This document shows, one piece after another, positions 1 through 9,329 of a stretch of DNA of 64,000 bases. Position 1 is the first letter of the stretch; each line of letters starts with the position of its first letter. Source of the DNA: Algirhabdus cladophorae (lineage in GTDB: Bacteria > Pseudomonadota > Alphaproteobacteria > Rhodobacterales > Rhodobacteraceae); the NCBI RefSeq assembly GCF_044772865.1, contig NZ_CP173029.1:3596001-3660000 (forward strand), in the 5' to 3' direction. The notes under the pieces are model-generated. The model was not told the origin of the DNA, did no database searches, and was given only the letters and a program-made list of their open reading frames with translations. The translations under genes and the position numbers were made by a program.

Positions 1-147
1 GATGGCATATTAGATAATCTGCGCACCTCTCTGGCGCGGTTCAAAGTGCCGCAAAAGCTGATCATACTGCCAGAATTGCCCCGCAACACTATGGGCAAGG
101 TTCAAAAGAAAGCATTGCGCGAAGACTTTGCGGATACGTTCCAATAG
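1..147 (+). CDS. Acyl-CoA synthetase (AMP-binding), C-terminal end only
   Basis: This is the last 48 codons of a gene that begins before the window. The frame ends in a TAG stop. It reads through a typical C-terminal motif of the ANL adenylating enzymes, FKVPQKL followed by LPRNTMGKVQK. In that family the lysine of the GK pair is the catalytic lysine of the adenylation half-reaction. The motif form resembles malonyl-CoA or methylmalonyl-CoA synthetases, but the piece is too short to fix the substrate. The enzyme would join a carboxylic acid to CoA in the cytoplasm using ATP. Confidence 0.8.
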   Translation, partial: DGILDNLRTSLARFKVPQKLIILPELPRNTMGKVQKKALREDFADTFQ

Positions 148-229
148 GATCGAGATTTAGTTTTGGATTTAGCCAGATTGCAGGGCGTGTATTGGGACTG
201 GGTTAACCTACTTTTGTTAACTCTGGGTC

Positions 230-670
230 ATGTTTCAGACGCTGTCCCTGATCCTGCCCGTGTTGATCCCATCTTGGCGGTTTTTCAAAACGATTGAACC
301 CTCTCCACGGGTGGAATGGGCCGTATTCCCGCGCGGTGAAGACGCCCCGACCGTCTGGAACGAGTTTCGGCCGCAGCCCATAGTTGTTACGCCATTGCAG
401 ATGGTATTGCGGCTTTTTTGGAACCCTGATCGGAACGAAGAGCTGTTCGTGATCAGTTGTGCCGAGCGCATTCAGGTTCAGCCGACCCAACACAGTATCG
501 TTGAAATCACTCAACGCGTTCAGGACGATGTGGCAAAGATGGGTTTGGAAACCGCGGGTCAGATATTGCAGTTTCGATTGGTTTTTGTCCGCCGCGTGGG
601 GACGGAATTGGTGCGTGACATAGTGTTCTGTTCGGATGCGTTACCGGCTTTGAAAGAAGCAACTACGTGA
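230..670 (+). CDS. Conserved hypothetical soluble protein paired with a membrane protein
   Basis: A 146-residue protein whose function I do not recognise. The N-terminal 18 residues are hydrophobic and could form a membrane anchor. The rest is mixed and has no obvious catalytic motif. Its stop overlaps the GTG start of the next gene in a GTGA arrangement, so the two are probably co-translated and may work together at the membrane. A large reading frame on the opposite strand at 203-514 is an antisense shadow. The coding call rests on length, codon pattern and the coupling with the downstream gene. Confidence 0.7.
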   Translation: MFQTLSLILPVLIPSWRFFKTIEPSPRVEWAVFPRGEDAPTVWNEFRPQPIVVTPLQMVLRLFWNPDRNEELFVISCAERIQVQPTQHSIVEITQRVQDDVAKMGLETAGQILQFRLVFVRRVGTELVRDIVFCSDALPALKEATT

Positions 671-1365
671 CGTTGGATTTGGCTTTGCGCGCGACCGAGG
701 TACTGTTGGCACTGGCCTTTTTGCAGCAAAGCGCGGAACATATTTTCGGATCGAAAGCCGCACCATTGATATTCGTGCCGCGCGCTGGGCTGAGCATACT
801 GTTGTTGCTAGGCCTCTACACGCCCTGGGTTTTACTGGTGCTGTCGGCCCATAGCCTGTTGATCCTGCGCCGGTTTCACGGGCCATATAACGGCGGAAGT
901 GACCGGATGGGCCTGCTGGTTTTGTACTGCCTTTGCCTGTCGACTGGCCTGTTGACTTGGGTCGGAAAAGGCCTTGGGGCGCAGGTGGCGTTTGGTTATT
1001 TGGGTGTGCAGGTGATCCTGTCGTATTTCATCTCGGGCAAGGTCAAAGTCGTCAATCCCGATTGGCGTAATGGGCGCGCTTTGCGGGATGTCTTTCAGTT
1101 TTCAGCTTATCCGGTTAGTGAAAACCTGAGGCAGCTTGCGCACCGCCCGCGCCTGCTATGGGTAGCGTCATGGGCTGTCATGGTGTTCGAAGTTCTGTTC
1201 CCACTAAGCTTGTTCAGCACACCCAGTTTGATCGTAGCCTTGGGTGTGGCGACCTTGTTTCATACCGCCAACGCGGTTTTGTTCGGTTTGAACCGCTTTG
1301 TTTGGTTTTGGATTGCGTCCTATCCGTCGATCGTGTGGCTGCAGATAAGGCTGGTGTCTGGATGA
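667..1365 (+). CDS. Polytopic membrane protein, HTTM/DoxX-like
   Basis: A 232-residue integral membrane protein with about six hydrophobic segments, including stretches near residues 35-60, 70-95, 100-125, 165-190 and 195-225. The layout resembles the HTTM (vitamin-K-dependent carboxylase-like) or DoxX-type membrane families, but I see no carboxylase active site, so no reaction is assigned. The GTG start overlaps the stop of the 146-residue gene upstream by 4 nt. The pair looks like a small two-gene operon. It converges on the DUF4387 gene, leaving only 13 bp between their stops. Confidence 0.7.
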   Translation: MTLDLALRATEVLLALAFLQQSAEHIFGSKAAPLIFVPRAGLSILLLLGLYTPWVLLVLSAHSLLILRRFHGPYNGGSDRMGLLVLYCLCLSTGLLTWVGKGLGAQVAFGYLGVQVILSYFISGKVKVVNPDWRNGRALRDVFQFSAYPVSENLRQLAHRPRLLWVASWAVMVFEVLFPLSLFSTPSLIVALGVATLFHTANAVLFGLNRFVWFWIASYPSIVWLQIRLVSG

Positions 1366-1378
1366 TGCTAACGGCGCA

Positions 1379-1681
1379 TCATTCAAGGGCTAAATCAGAC
1401 AGAAGGTTCGCAAAAGATGCCCCGTGCATGTCCCGATCAAACCGCGTTCCTTGAATTTCGGGGCGCGGTAGGCTGAATTTCAGGACATTCAGGTCAGCAA
1501 TTTCATAGCGCTTTAGAACCTCAGTCGAGGCCCCAAGGGCGCGGGCTACGCGGGTGTCGTCAGCAATCTTGCACGCCTGTTGAAATGCCTCAGGACTGTC
1601 GCAAAAAATATCAATCGTCAGCCAAAAGGGCCCGGCATTTTTGGACCGGATTTTCAGGACCACATCGGAAAGCTTGGTCAT
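1379..1681 (-). CDS. DUF4387 family protein
   Basis: A 100-residue cytoplasmic protein of the DUF4387 type, recognised from its N-terminal pattern (KLSDVVLKIRSKNAGPFWLT) and the following DIF-D/E segment. DUF4387 proteins usually sit next to AtuA/DUF1446 proteins, as here, where the start overlaps the end of the AtuA-like gene by 4 nt (ATGA). The biochemical role is not established; it probably acts as a partner of the AtuA-like protein. The pair lies beside a tricarboxylate uptake and CoA-activation cluster, so a role in breaking down the same acid is a reasonable inference. Confidence 0.8.
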   Translation of the reverse strand: MTKLSDVVLKIRSKNAGPFWLTIDIFCDSPEAFQQACKIADDTRVARALGASTEVLKRYEIADLNVLKFSLPRPEIQGTRFDRDMHGASFANLLSDLALE

Positions 1682-3060
1682 GCGCTAAGGTCCATCACGT
1701 CGATTTGGAATGCGTCCATTGGGTTTTCCAACTCAAGAACATGGTTCAGGCAAAATTCGTAAATCTTGCCGCGTCCCATTTCGGTGGGGGAAAAAGGGAA
1801 TGCAAAGGTGGGCATTTCTTCTTGTTCCGTCAGGGGGTGGTGCAGCAGATAGGGGTTAAGGATCTTTGCGACCTCGCGCGATGTGGCCTCGGACTGCGCA
1901 GTGATGATGCCCATTACGCCAACTTCGCTTGCGAATTGCGCGTTTTGTTCCAGCGGTCCAAGGGTGGCGTCAACGCCGATCAACCGCAATTCTAGAGTGA
2001 ATTCCTCATTCACGCGCTCAATGGCTTTGCGTGTGCATTTTGCTTCGATATCGGCCACCCAGTCGCGGATGTTTTCGACGTATCGCGGATCACGCACCAA
2101 GGCGAGCGAGACGGTTTGGTAGCCGCCGCTGCGGGCCCCTTCCAGTTTGACGGTGTATGTCTGGCTGGGCACCCATTCACTGCCTGTCACGCGCACTGAT
2201 CTGTCATCAAGGGCCGTGTATTTTGCTTTGAGTACGTCGAGGTGACCACCGGGTTCAAACAGCTGATATGGGTTCGAATTTTCATAGAGCATATGTGCAG
2301 AAACGGTGTAGGGGGTCGCCTTGGCCGAGGGGCACATAGGTTCGACCGTAAAGCCCGTCGCATCAAAAGTGATCATGATCGTGCCCGAGTTGGGGCTGGT
2401 CGTGGCCAAAGCGCCGCATTCGCCGATCTTTGCACCGTGCCACGCGGCACCGGCATGACATCCGCGCGACAAAGGCAAGGCGGCGATGGTTGCGGTGTCT
2501 GTTGTGCGGCCCGCGATCACGATATCGGCACCTGTGTCCAAAGCCGCTTGGATCTGTTCCGCACCAGCCAGCGCCACAATGTTCGTACAGCTTTCCAGAA
2601 GGTCCGTTGTGATATCCATGGCCGGTTCGAGCGGTGTGATTTTACTGGCATTTAGGGCCGCCACCATTTCCGCATTCGGTTGGCCAGATTTCAGCACCGC
2701 AACTTTCGCCGTCTGGCCGGTTTCGGCGATGATTTCGCGGGTAATATCGACCAGCCAATCCACTGCATCGTTGGCGCCGCTGGTGCCTGCAGTGCCAATG
2801 ACCAAGGGCACTTGCGCCGTGGCGCGCGCGTCCATCAGCTCACGCCATTCGGATTTGATTGAGCTGCGTGAATATTTGGATGTGCCTGTGCCGAGGTAAT
2901 GCGGACCACTGTCGGTCGAGCCGCCGTCGATGGCAATCAAGTCCGGTTTTTCAGCGACACCGCGTGCGAGGGCGTCACGGTCATAGCCAAGGCCAAGTGC
3001 CCCTGATGGAATTAAGATCTTGGTTGTGACCAGTTGATCCATTGTGTCCTCGCTTTTCAT
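1678..3060 (-). CDS. AtuA-family (DUF1446) protein, acyclic terpene utilisation-like
   Basis: A 460-residue protein of the DUF1446/AtuA family. Characteristic blocks include IAIDGGSTDSGPHYLG near residue 45, a GTAGTSGANDAV segment and IVIAGRTTDTATIA near residue 180. AtuA was named for growth on acyclic terpenes, but many homologues sit in unrelated carboxylate catabolic loci and the reaction is unknown. A shorter start at Met7 is also possible. The gene is followed by and translationally coupled to DUF4387. Given the adjacent TctCBA transporter, CoA transferase and lyase, I infer a step in carboxylic acid breakdown rather than terpene use. Confidence 0.85.
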   Translation of the reverse strand: MKSEDTMDQLVTTKILIPSGALGLGYDRDALARGVAEKPDLIAIDGGSTDSGPHYLGTGTSKYSRSSIKSEWRELMDARATAQVPLVIGTAGTSGANDAVDWLVDITREIIAETGQTAKVAVLKSGQPNAEMVAALNASKITPLEPAMDITTDLLESCTNIVALAGAEQIQAALDTGADIVIAGRTTDTATIAALPLSRGCHAGAAWHGAKIGECGALATTSPNSGTIMITFDATGFTVEPMCPSAKATPYTVSAHMLYENSNPYQLFEPGGHLDVLKAKYTALDDRSVRVTGSEWVPSQTYTVKLEGARSGGYQTVSLALVRDPRYVENIRDWVADIEAKCTRKAIERVNEEFTLELRLIGVDATLGPLEQNAQFASEVGVMGIITAQSEATSREVAKILNPYLLHHPLTEQEEMPTFAFPFSPTEMGRGKIYEFCLNHVLELENPMDAFQIDVMDLSA

Positions 3061-3129
3061 CGTTGCGCGCGTTGATGCCTGACTTAACCCATTGACCTGA
3101 CGTGGTGCTGACGTTGCTCAGACCCTGCG

Positions 3130-4146
3130 CTATTCTTGCAGGATAGAGCTTTCCCATTCGGCAATAAAGTTCCGGCTTTTGAATTGATCGAGGTACACCA
3201 GCAAACCTGGTCCAAGGGCAATGCGGTGCAGCGAGTTTTCATTTGCCTGATCAAGCACGTTGGAACGTAGCAGTGGAGAATCTCCATCGGGGAATGTTTG
3301 GCCCAGCACAAAATCCAGAAATTCCGCCGCCAATTGCGGGTTTTCCGAAGTCGTGGGGATCACCATGGTTCGCAGCATCACAATTGAAAAATCTGTAGGC
3401 AGGATAATGGTAAAGGCATCAGAATCCTGTCGTTGTTCTGCGTAACTGGCCAGCACGTTGTACACGATGGCCAATTCACCGCTGACCACATCGTCTATCA
3501 TGCTGGAGGTGCAGCAATAAAGCTGTGGGTCGAGCGTGCCCATGACTTCTGTCAAACGCCAATAGGTGTCCGAGGCGCGCGCATCTTGGGTGGCAAACAG
3601 GTAGCCAGATCCAGATTGGCGGATGTCATAAGTGCCGACGCGTCCTTCGAACACTTCTGGGTTTTGTCGCAAGGTGTTGATCAGTTCCTGTCTGTTTTCC
3701 GGCAGTGGCAGATCCGCGAAGGCGTCATTGGAAATGACAAACGCAGCGGGTTCTTGGGTAAAGGCAAAGACCATATCGTTCCAAACGGCCCAATCAGGAA
3801 GGTCCTGCGTTTGATCGGACGTATGCGAGCGGGCCATGCCGTCGTTGGCAAGTTTGGTCTGTAGGTCCATGGCACTGGAAATGGCCAGATCAAACGCCTT
3901 TTGTTCGTGTCGCACCGCGCGCATCACTTCGGACGAACTGGCAACGGTATAATCCACGCGCACTTGTGGATGATCGGTCAGGTAGGATTGAATCATCGGC
4001 TCAAAAAAGCTGATGTCCGCAGTGGATATGATGCGCAACACACGTTCTGATTCCGTGTCGCCAAAGACCGCGTGATCCTCAATTTCAAAGGCATGTGCCA
4101 CTGTTGATGCACAGATCAGCCCGAGGGAAAAGATAAGACCACGCAT
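3130..4146 (-). CDS. Periplasmic substrate-binding protein linked to TctDE
   Basis: A 338-residue secreted protein. The signal peptide spans about residues 1-19 with an AHA-F cleavage region. The mature part looks like an iron/sulfate-type (ABC class) binding protein: RIISTADISFFEPM, then a long two-lobed fold. Its start lies inside the end of the kinase gene (31 nt overlap), so it belongs to the regulator operon. No ABC permease or ATPase is nearby. The likely job is to sense the substrate for the TctE-type kinase, as in three-component systems in which a binding protein feeds the signal to the sensor. That role is inferred from position. Confidence 0.75.
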   Translation of the reverse strand: MRGLIFSLGLICASTVAHAFEIEDHAVFGDTESERVLRIISTADISFFEPMIQSYLTDHPQVRVDYTVASSSEVMRAVRHEQKAFDLAISSAMDLQTKLANDGMARSHTSDQTQDLPDWAVWNDMVFAFTQEPAAFVISNDAFADLPLPENRQELINTLRQNPEVFEGRVGTYDIRQSGSGYLFATQDARASDTYWRLTEVMGTLDPQLYCCTSSMIDDVVSGELAIVYNVLASYAEQRQDSDAFTIILPTDFSIVMLRTMVIPTTSENPQLAAEFLDFVLGQTFPDGDSPLLRSNVLDQANENSLHRIALGPGLLVYLDQFKSRNFIAEWESSILQE

Positions 4147-5492
4147 GCGCCACCTCCTGAATTGTTGCTTAGGGTTACGATGCCGCCATGGGCGCGCACC
4201 ACTTCATCGGCAATGGTCAAGCCGAGGCCTGAACCCACAACGCTGTTCGCGTTGGTGCCCCGCTCAAATCGTTCCAGCAAGGTGTCAGTATCGATCTCAT
4301 CAAAGCCGGGGCCAGAGTCGGAGACCTTGATCTGGAAACCGTCCATGTCGCGGCGTAGTGACACTTCGATGACCTTGCCGCCACTGGAATATTTGATGGC
4401 GTTGTCCAGAACGTTGTGCAGCGCGCTTTGGAGTAGAATCCGATCGCCGACAATTTCTGCGCGGTCCAGTTGCAGAACGTTCACGCTAATTTCTTTGAGA
4501 TCGTAGACGGGGCGCAATCGCTCGACGGTTTCATCGATCAGCTCGTGCAGATGCACCGTCTCGGATGACAGGTTGTCGGTGCGAAAGGTGACCATTGCGT
4601 GGTCCAGCAATTGCCCCGCAGTGCGCGAGCTTTCATCGATGGCCCGGATCATTTCACGTACAGCATGACGATTTTCTTCTTTTTCAACGCGGCGCAGGGT
4701 GATTTCAGCCTGTGTTCGGACAATGGCGAGGGGGGTTCTAACCCTATGGGCAGCCTCTGCGATGAAATCCTCGGATCGCGACAGGGATTTTTGCAGGCGT
4801 GTCATCAAGCTATTGAGGGACATAACCAGCGGCGCCATCTCGCTGGGTACGGGTGCGGCAACTGATCTAAGGTCTGATGGGCCACGGCGCGACACGGATT
4901 CAGTGAGACTATGCAAAGGGCGGATTGTGCTTTGGGCGATCACCATAGCCATGATCGCGGACAATGCGAAAAAGCCCACACCGATGCCAAGCGAAATGCG
5001 GGAAATGCGTGCCAGTGTCAGGTTCATGCCTGTTAGTGTTTGCGCCACGGAGACTTCCAGAAACGCCTGAGTGTTATCGATGGAAAAACTGCGCCGGGTT
5101 GCGGCGATCCTGATCTCCTGGCCAAGGTAAACAGCGGATTGAAACGTTGTATCGCCGTCGGTGAAATCGTTGGACCGTGGCAGATCCTCGTAGCCGGACA
5201 GAAAACCCTCTTGCAGCCGGATTGCGTAAAAGGCGCGTTCATCGGTGACGCGGTCCAGCATCGATAGGGCGGAATAGGGCAGGTCAATCGAGATGTCCCC
5301 TTGCGAGACCCGAGCGCTGTCCAAAATCGAGATCGCCGAGGCTGCGAGGATATTGTCCTGCGTTTCTTGCGCGATCTGTTGGAACACTGATTGCATCACG
5401 ATGTACAACAAAACGCCCGTGACAGCGGAGCTGAACAACAGCATGATCAACAATCGCTGCCGAATGCTGGTTCTGGTGTTTGGCGTGGTCAT
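4116..5492 (-). CDS. tctE: Sensor histidine kinase, TctE-like
   Basis: A 458-residue membrane kinase. Transmembrane segments lie at about residues 13-33 and 165-187, flanking a periplasmic sensor region. A HAMP-like linker follows, then the H-box with His249 (AAHRVRTPL), an N-box (LHNVLDNAIKYS), a DSGPG box and a GSGLGL box. This is the layout of TctE/QseC kinases. The ATG overlaps the regulator's stop (ATGA), so kinase and regulator are co-translated. It probably phosphorylates the TctD-like regulator when the tricarboxylate is present and so controls the divergent tctCBA operon. Confidence 0.85.
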   Translation of the reverse strand: MTTPNTRTSIRQRLLIMLLFSSAVTGVLLYIVMQSVFQQIAQETQDNILAASAISILDSARVSQGDISIDLPYSALSMLDRVTDERAFYAIRLQEGFLSGYEDLPRSNDFTDGDTTFQSAVYLGQEIRIAATRRSFSIDNTQAFLEVSVAQTLTGMNLTLARISRISLGIGVGFFALSAIMAMVIAQSTIRPLHSLTESVSRRGPSDLRSVAAPVPSEMAPLVMSLNSLMTRLQKSLSRSEDFIAEAAHRVRTPLAIVRTQAEITLRRVEKEENRHAVREMIRAIDESSRTAGQLLDHAMVTFRTDNLSSETVHLHELIDETVERLRPVYDLKEISVNVLQLDRAEIVGDRILLQSALHNVLDNAIKYSSGGKVIEVSLRRDMDGFQIKVSDSGPGFDEIDTDTLLERFERGTNANSVVGSGLGLTIADEVVRAHGGIVTLSNNSGGGACVVLSFPSG

Positions 5493-6154
5493 GCCCGTTC
5501 TAATTTGTAGCCCATACCCCGGACTGTTGTGATCGAAACGTCGGATCCGCCCAAGTGCCGGCGCAATCGCCCGACATAGACTTCGATGGCGTTTTCTGAG
5601 GCTTCTTCGTCATAGGAAAACAGCCGATCAACCAGCTTTGGTTTCGAGAAGACCTGATTGGGTGCATTGACGAAGACCTCGAACAATCGCAACTCGCGGG
5701 TCCGCAGTTTTGTTTCATGTCCATCGATCTTGAGGGTGCCCGCCAGAGAATCAAACTCCAACTCACCAAAGGAGACAACATTGCGGGCCTCGCCCCCCTG
5801 ACGCCGCAAAACGGCACGACAGCGGGCTTCAAGTTCGGAAAAATCGATGGGTTTCACCATATAATCGTCGGCCCCCAGATCCAACATGCCGACGCGATCT
5901 GAGACCTCGGATCGGGCGGTCAAAACAATCACAGGAGTGCGGGATTTCGCCTCGCGGCGCTGTGCAAGAAAGCTGCGCCCATCGCCATCAGGCAGCATAA
6001 TATCCAATAAAATCAAATCGTAATCGGTGGTGTGGCTGAAATCCAAAGCGGTTGCAAGGTCTTCGGCGTGGTCAACCACATGACCGTCCAGACCCAGCCT
6101 GTCGACCACTGCGCTTGCCAGCGCTTTGTTGTCTTCAATGAGGAGAAAACGCAT
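5489..6154 (-). CDS. tctD: Response regulator, OmpR/TctD family
   Basis: A 221-residue two-component regulator. The receiver domain has acidic residues at 7-8, the phosphoacceptor Asp51 (LLDIMLPDGDG) and Lys101. The C-terminal winged helix contains LRTRELRLFEVF and ends with TTVRGMGYKL. The frame stays open upstream, but the receiver begins MRFLLIEDN, so I place the start at the ATG whose complement is 6152-6154. The gene is divergent from tctC, with about 108 bp between the two starts. It therefore probably activates that operon from this shared region. Confidence 0.88.
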   Translation of the reverse strand: MRFLLIEDNKALASAVVDRLGLDGHVVDHAEDLATALDFSHTTDYDLILLDIMLPDGDGRSFLAQRREAKSRTPVIVLTARSEVSDRVGMLDLGADDYMVKPIDFSELEARCRAVLRRQGGEARNVVSFGELEFDSLAGTLKIDGHETKLRTRELRLFEVFVNAPNQVFSKPKLVDRLFSYDEEASENAIEVYVGRLRRHLGGSDVSITTVRGMGYKLERA

Positions 6155-6262
6155 GGCGTTGTGTTCTTTCTGATGGCTTGTCAGCTTTGTGTCAGTTTGA
6201 ATGGTCAGATTTGCCGAACATGAGCGGTGGAGGCCGCAAATGTCAAATGGGAGGAAAATTAA

Positions 6263-7243
6263 ATGACATATCAAATGGGCCGTCGCGCCCTTCTTTGTGC
6301 TGTTGCAGCATTCGGACTTGCAAGCTCGGCCATGGCCGGTGGCCATCAGGTTGTAGACAGCATTCACTTCTTGATCCCCGGTGGTGCCGGTGGCGGATGG
6401 GACGGTACAGCACGTGGGACAGGCGAAGCCTTGACAGGTGCAGGCCTTGTTGGAACTGCGTCCTACGAAAACATGTCAGGCGGCGGTGGCGGCAAAGCCA
6501 TTGGATACCTGATCGAAAATGCTGACAGCAACCATGGCACGTTGATGGTGAACTCGACACCTATCGTGATCCGTTCGCTGACGGGCGTGTTCCCGCAAAG
6601 CTTCCGTGATCTGACTTTGGTTGCAGGTACAATTGGCGACTACGCGGCCTTAGTCGTAGCAGCCGACAGTGACGTGCAAGACGTCAGCGGGTTGATCGAC
6701 GCGTTTAATGCTGATGCGTCTTCTGTTGCCATTGGCGGCGGTTCAGTTCCGGGCGGCATGGATCACTTGGTTGCGGCGATGGTTTTCCAAGCAGCAGGTG
6801 CCGATCCTGTCGATATGAAATACGTGCCTTACGATGGCGGTGGCGCCACAATGGCAGGGCTTCTGTCTGGTGAGGTTCAGGCTGTGTCCACTGGTTTCTC
6901 GGAAGCCGTTGAATTGGCCAAAGCTGGCGAAGTTCGCATTATTGGCGTTACAGCCGACGAGCGCGTGGATGCCTATGCAGACGCGCCAACAATGGTAGAG
7001 CAAGGCAACGACACAACTTTCGTCAACTGGCGCGGGTTCTTTGCGGCACCAGGTCTGCCCGCTGACAAATTGGCCATGTACCAAGACGCTATCGACAAGA
7101 TGTATAGCACCGACGAATGGGAAGCCGTGCGCGCGCGCAACGGTTGGGTCAACATCCATAACCCGGGTTCAGATTTCGAGACATTCCTTGAGAACCAGGA
7201 AACTGTCATCGGTGATCTGATGAAGAAGCTGGGCTTCCTCTAA
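6263..7243 (+). CDS. tctC: Tripartite tricarboxylate transporter binding protein TctC
   Basis: A 326-residue periplasmic solute receptor of the Bug/TctC family. A signal peptide covers about residues 1-25 (SSAMA-GG). The mature protein starts with the ligand-loop motif FLIPGGAGGGWDGTAR and has the second loop VPYDGGGATMAGLLSGEV. These proteins capture carboxylates such as citrate, with Asp-free glycine-rich loops contacting the carboxyl groups. It is the first gene of tctCBA, so the transport set is complete. A GGAGG-like ribosome site precedes the ATG. The exact ligand cannot be read from the sequence. Confidence 0.88.
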   Translation: MTYQMGRRALLCAVAAFGLASSAMAGGHQVVDSIHFLIPGGAGGGWDGTARGTGEALTGAGLVGTASYENMSGGGGGKAIGYLIENADSNHGTLMVNSTPIVIRSLTGVFPQSFRDLTLVAGTIGDYAALVVAADSDVQDVSGLIDAFNADASSVAIGGGSVPGGMDHLVAAMVFQAAGADPVDMKYVPYDGGGATMAGLLSGEVQAVSTGFSEAVELAKAGEVRIIGVTADERVDAYADAPTMVEQGNDTTFVNWRGFFAAPGLPADKLAMYQDAIDKMYSTDEWEAVRARNGWVNIHNPGSDFETFLENQETVIGDLMKKLGFL

Positions 7244-7315
7244 ACCTTACGTTTTCAAATCAACGACGCGTCCGGCACAGATCGGGCGCGTTTCTCTGGG
7301 GGAGGGGATTGGACA

Positions 7316-7807
7316 ATGGCGATAGATCGCTGGGTAGCCTTTGTTATCTTGTTGCTGTGCTTAGCCTATGGATACGGCGCGTTTTTCACGATGGACGAGT
7401 TGTTGCCGCCTATCATGCAAAGACGCCCGATTTGGCCCTCTACCTTTCCTAAGGTTCTTGTGGTTGGCGGCATTTTCTTTTCGTTGATCATCCTGTTGGG
7501 ATTGGAAAAGGCGCCCGCCAAAGAGGACGGGGGTGATATCAATCTGTCCCGTCTTGGCGATTATAATTTTGGCCAAGCTTTTCTGTTGCTCGGGCTGATG
7601 GTGGCCTATGCCGTTCTGCTTCGCCCGCTTGGTTTTCTGGCCTCAACTTTTCTGTTTCTCGCCGTCGGCAGCTTTGTTCTGGGGGAACGGCGCTATTGGT
7701 TGATGGTGCTGGTGTCTGCCATTGCCGCTGGATTTGTTTGGTATTTGGTCGACTCGGTTCTTGGGATTTTCCTGCGTCCGTTGCCTATGTTCATGGTTGG
7801 GGGCTAA
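7316..7807 (+). CDS. tctB: Tripartite tricarboxylate transporter small membrane subunit TctB
   Basis: A 163-residue protein with four hydrophobic segments (about residues 5-25, 42-62, 80-100 and 115-150), typical of the TctB subunit. It pairs with TctA in the inner membrane to form the transporter. A GGGGGAGGGG stretch upstream serves as the ribosome site. Its stop is separated from the tctA start by a single base, so the two subunits are tightly co-expressed. Confidence 0.85.
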   Translation: MAIDRWVAFVILLLCLAYGYGAFFTMDELLPPIMQRRPIWPSTFPKVLVVGGIFFSLIILLGLEKAPAKEDGGDINLSRLGDYNFGQAFLLLGLMVAYAVLLRPLGFLASTFLFLAVGSFVLGERRYWLMVLVSAIAAGFVWYLVDSVLGIFLRPLPMFMVGG

Positions 7808-7808
7808 T

Positions 7809-9329
7809 ATGCTTGAGGGACTTCTGGTTGGTCTTCAGACCGCATTTACTTTCACAAACATTATGATGGTTATCGGGGGCTGTCTGATCGGCACCTTCAT
7901 TGGGATGTTGCCGGGTCTTGGGCCGATGTCGATTATCGCGATCATGATCCCTGTGGCGATCACTATTGGCGATCCGTCTACGGCACTAATCCTTTTGGCT
8001 GGCGTCTATTATGGGGCGGTCTTTGGCGGCTCGACCTCGTCTATCTTGATCAACGCGCCCGGTGTTGCCTCGACTGTCGCGACGTCCTTTGACGGCTATC
8101 CAATGGCGCGGGCCGGCATGGCCGGCAAGGCGCTGACAATCGCTGCGATCTCGTCCTTTGCGGGGGGTACCATTGGGGCAGTTCTGTTGGCGATTTTTGC
8201 GCCTGCTTTGGCATCGGTGGCATTGCTGTTCCACAGCTCTGAATATTTCGCTTTGATGGTCGTAGGGCTGTCCGCGATTGCAGCCTTTGCGGGCACGGGC
8301 CAAGTGTCTAAAGCTCTGCTGATGACCTTTGTCGGCCTTATGATGGCGACAGTGGGCGAAGGCGTGCTGTTCAACATGCCACGCTTTACTATGGGGGTCA
8401 TGGACCTGCAGTCGGGCTTTGGCTTTATCACCTTGGCTATGGCGATGTTTGCCTTGCCCGAAGCGATCTATTTGGTTTTGGACCCGGGTCGGTCGAAAAC
8501 AGGCGATGGTGATTCTGGTAAGATCACCAACCTGCGCATCTCCCGCCAAGAAGCGCGTTCAATTGCGCCCGTGATTGGACGCCAATCGCTGCAGGGCTTT
8601 TTCATTGGAGTTCTGCCGGGTGCGGGGGCCACTATCGCGTCCTTCTTGGGCTATGCGGTGGAACGCAACATTGCGCCAAAGGATGAACAGGCACAGTTCG
8701 GTAAAGGTGCACCAAAAGGTATCGCCGCACCGGAGGCTGCCAACAACGCGGCCTGCACTGGATCGTTCGTACCGCTGTTGACCTTGGGCATTCCCGGGTC
8801 TGGGACCACTGCAATTTTGTTGGGGGCCTTGATCGCCCTGAACGTCAGTCCGGGCCCGCGCCTGATGGTGGACGAGCCACAAATTTTCTGGGCTGTGATT
8901 ATCTCGATGTATTTGGGTAATCTGGTGCTGTTGATCCTGAATCTGCCGCTGATCCCTTATATCGCCAAGGTCTTGTCCGTGCCGCGCAATTACCTGATCC
9001 CGTTCATTTTGTTCTTTACATTGATGGGGGCCTACATTGGGCAAAACAACGCAACCGAGTTGCTGATCCTTGTTGGATTTGGCGTCTGCGCCACGATCCT
9101 TCGGTTTGCGGATTACCCGCTCGCGCCGTTGTTGATTGGTTTCATTTTGGGGCCATTGTTGGAAAACAATTTCTCGCGGGCAATGCAGCTTTACGATGGG
9201 ATCAGCTTTGTTTGGGAGCGCCCTATGACTCTGGCTTTGTTGGTGTTGGCCTTGGTTTTGGTCATTTTGCCAAGCTACCGTCAGCGTCGTGCCCGTATCC
9301 GTGCGCAAGGTGTTGCTGATGGGGACTAA
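7809..9329 (+). CDS. tctA: Tripartite tricarboxylate transporter large membrane subunit TctA
   Basis: A 506-residue polytopic membrane protein with about 11-12 hydrophobic helices. It has the TctA signature GTFIGMLPGLGPM near residue 25, YYGAVFGGSTSSILINAPG near residue 60 and a second conserved block, GVLPGAGATIASFLGYA. I start it at the ATG at 7809, directly after the tctB stop, because the protein then opens with the usual MLEGLLVGLQTA; the frame is open further upstream but inside tctB. TctA forms the translocation pathway driven by the ion gradient. Confidence 0.9.
   Translation: MLEGLLVGLQTAFTFTNIMMVIGGCLIGTFIGMLPGLGPMSIIAIMIPVAITIGDPSTALILLAGVYYGAVFGGSTSSILINAPGVASTVATSFDGYPMARAGMAGKALTIAAISSFAGGTIGAVLLAIFAPALASVALLFHSSEYFALMVVGLSAIAAFAGTGQVSKALLMTFVGLMMATVGEGVLFNMPRFTMGVMDLQSGFGFITLAMAMFALPEAIYLVLDPGRSKTGDGDSGKITNLRISRQEARSIAPVIGRQSLQGFFIGVLPGAGATIASFLGYAVERNIAPKDEQAQFGKGAPKGIAAPEAANNAACTGSFVPLLTLGIPGSGTTAILLGALIALNVSPGPRLMVDEPQIFWAVIISMYLGNLVLLILNLPLIPYIAKVLSVPRNYLIPFILFFTLMGAYIGQNNATELLILVGFGVCATILRFADYPLAPLLIGFILGPLLENNFSRAMQLYDGISFVWERPMTLALLVLALVLVILPSYRQRRARIRAQGVADGD

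Noticed and set aside
8559..9308. A 249-codon minus-strand frame
   Set aside because: It is antisense to tctA and rich in Gln/His/Arg, as expected for a shadow.
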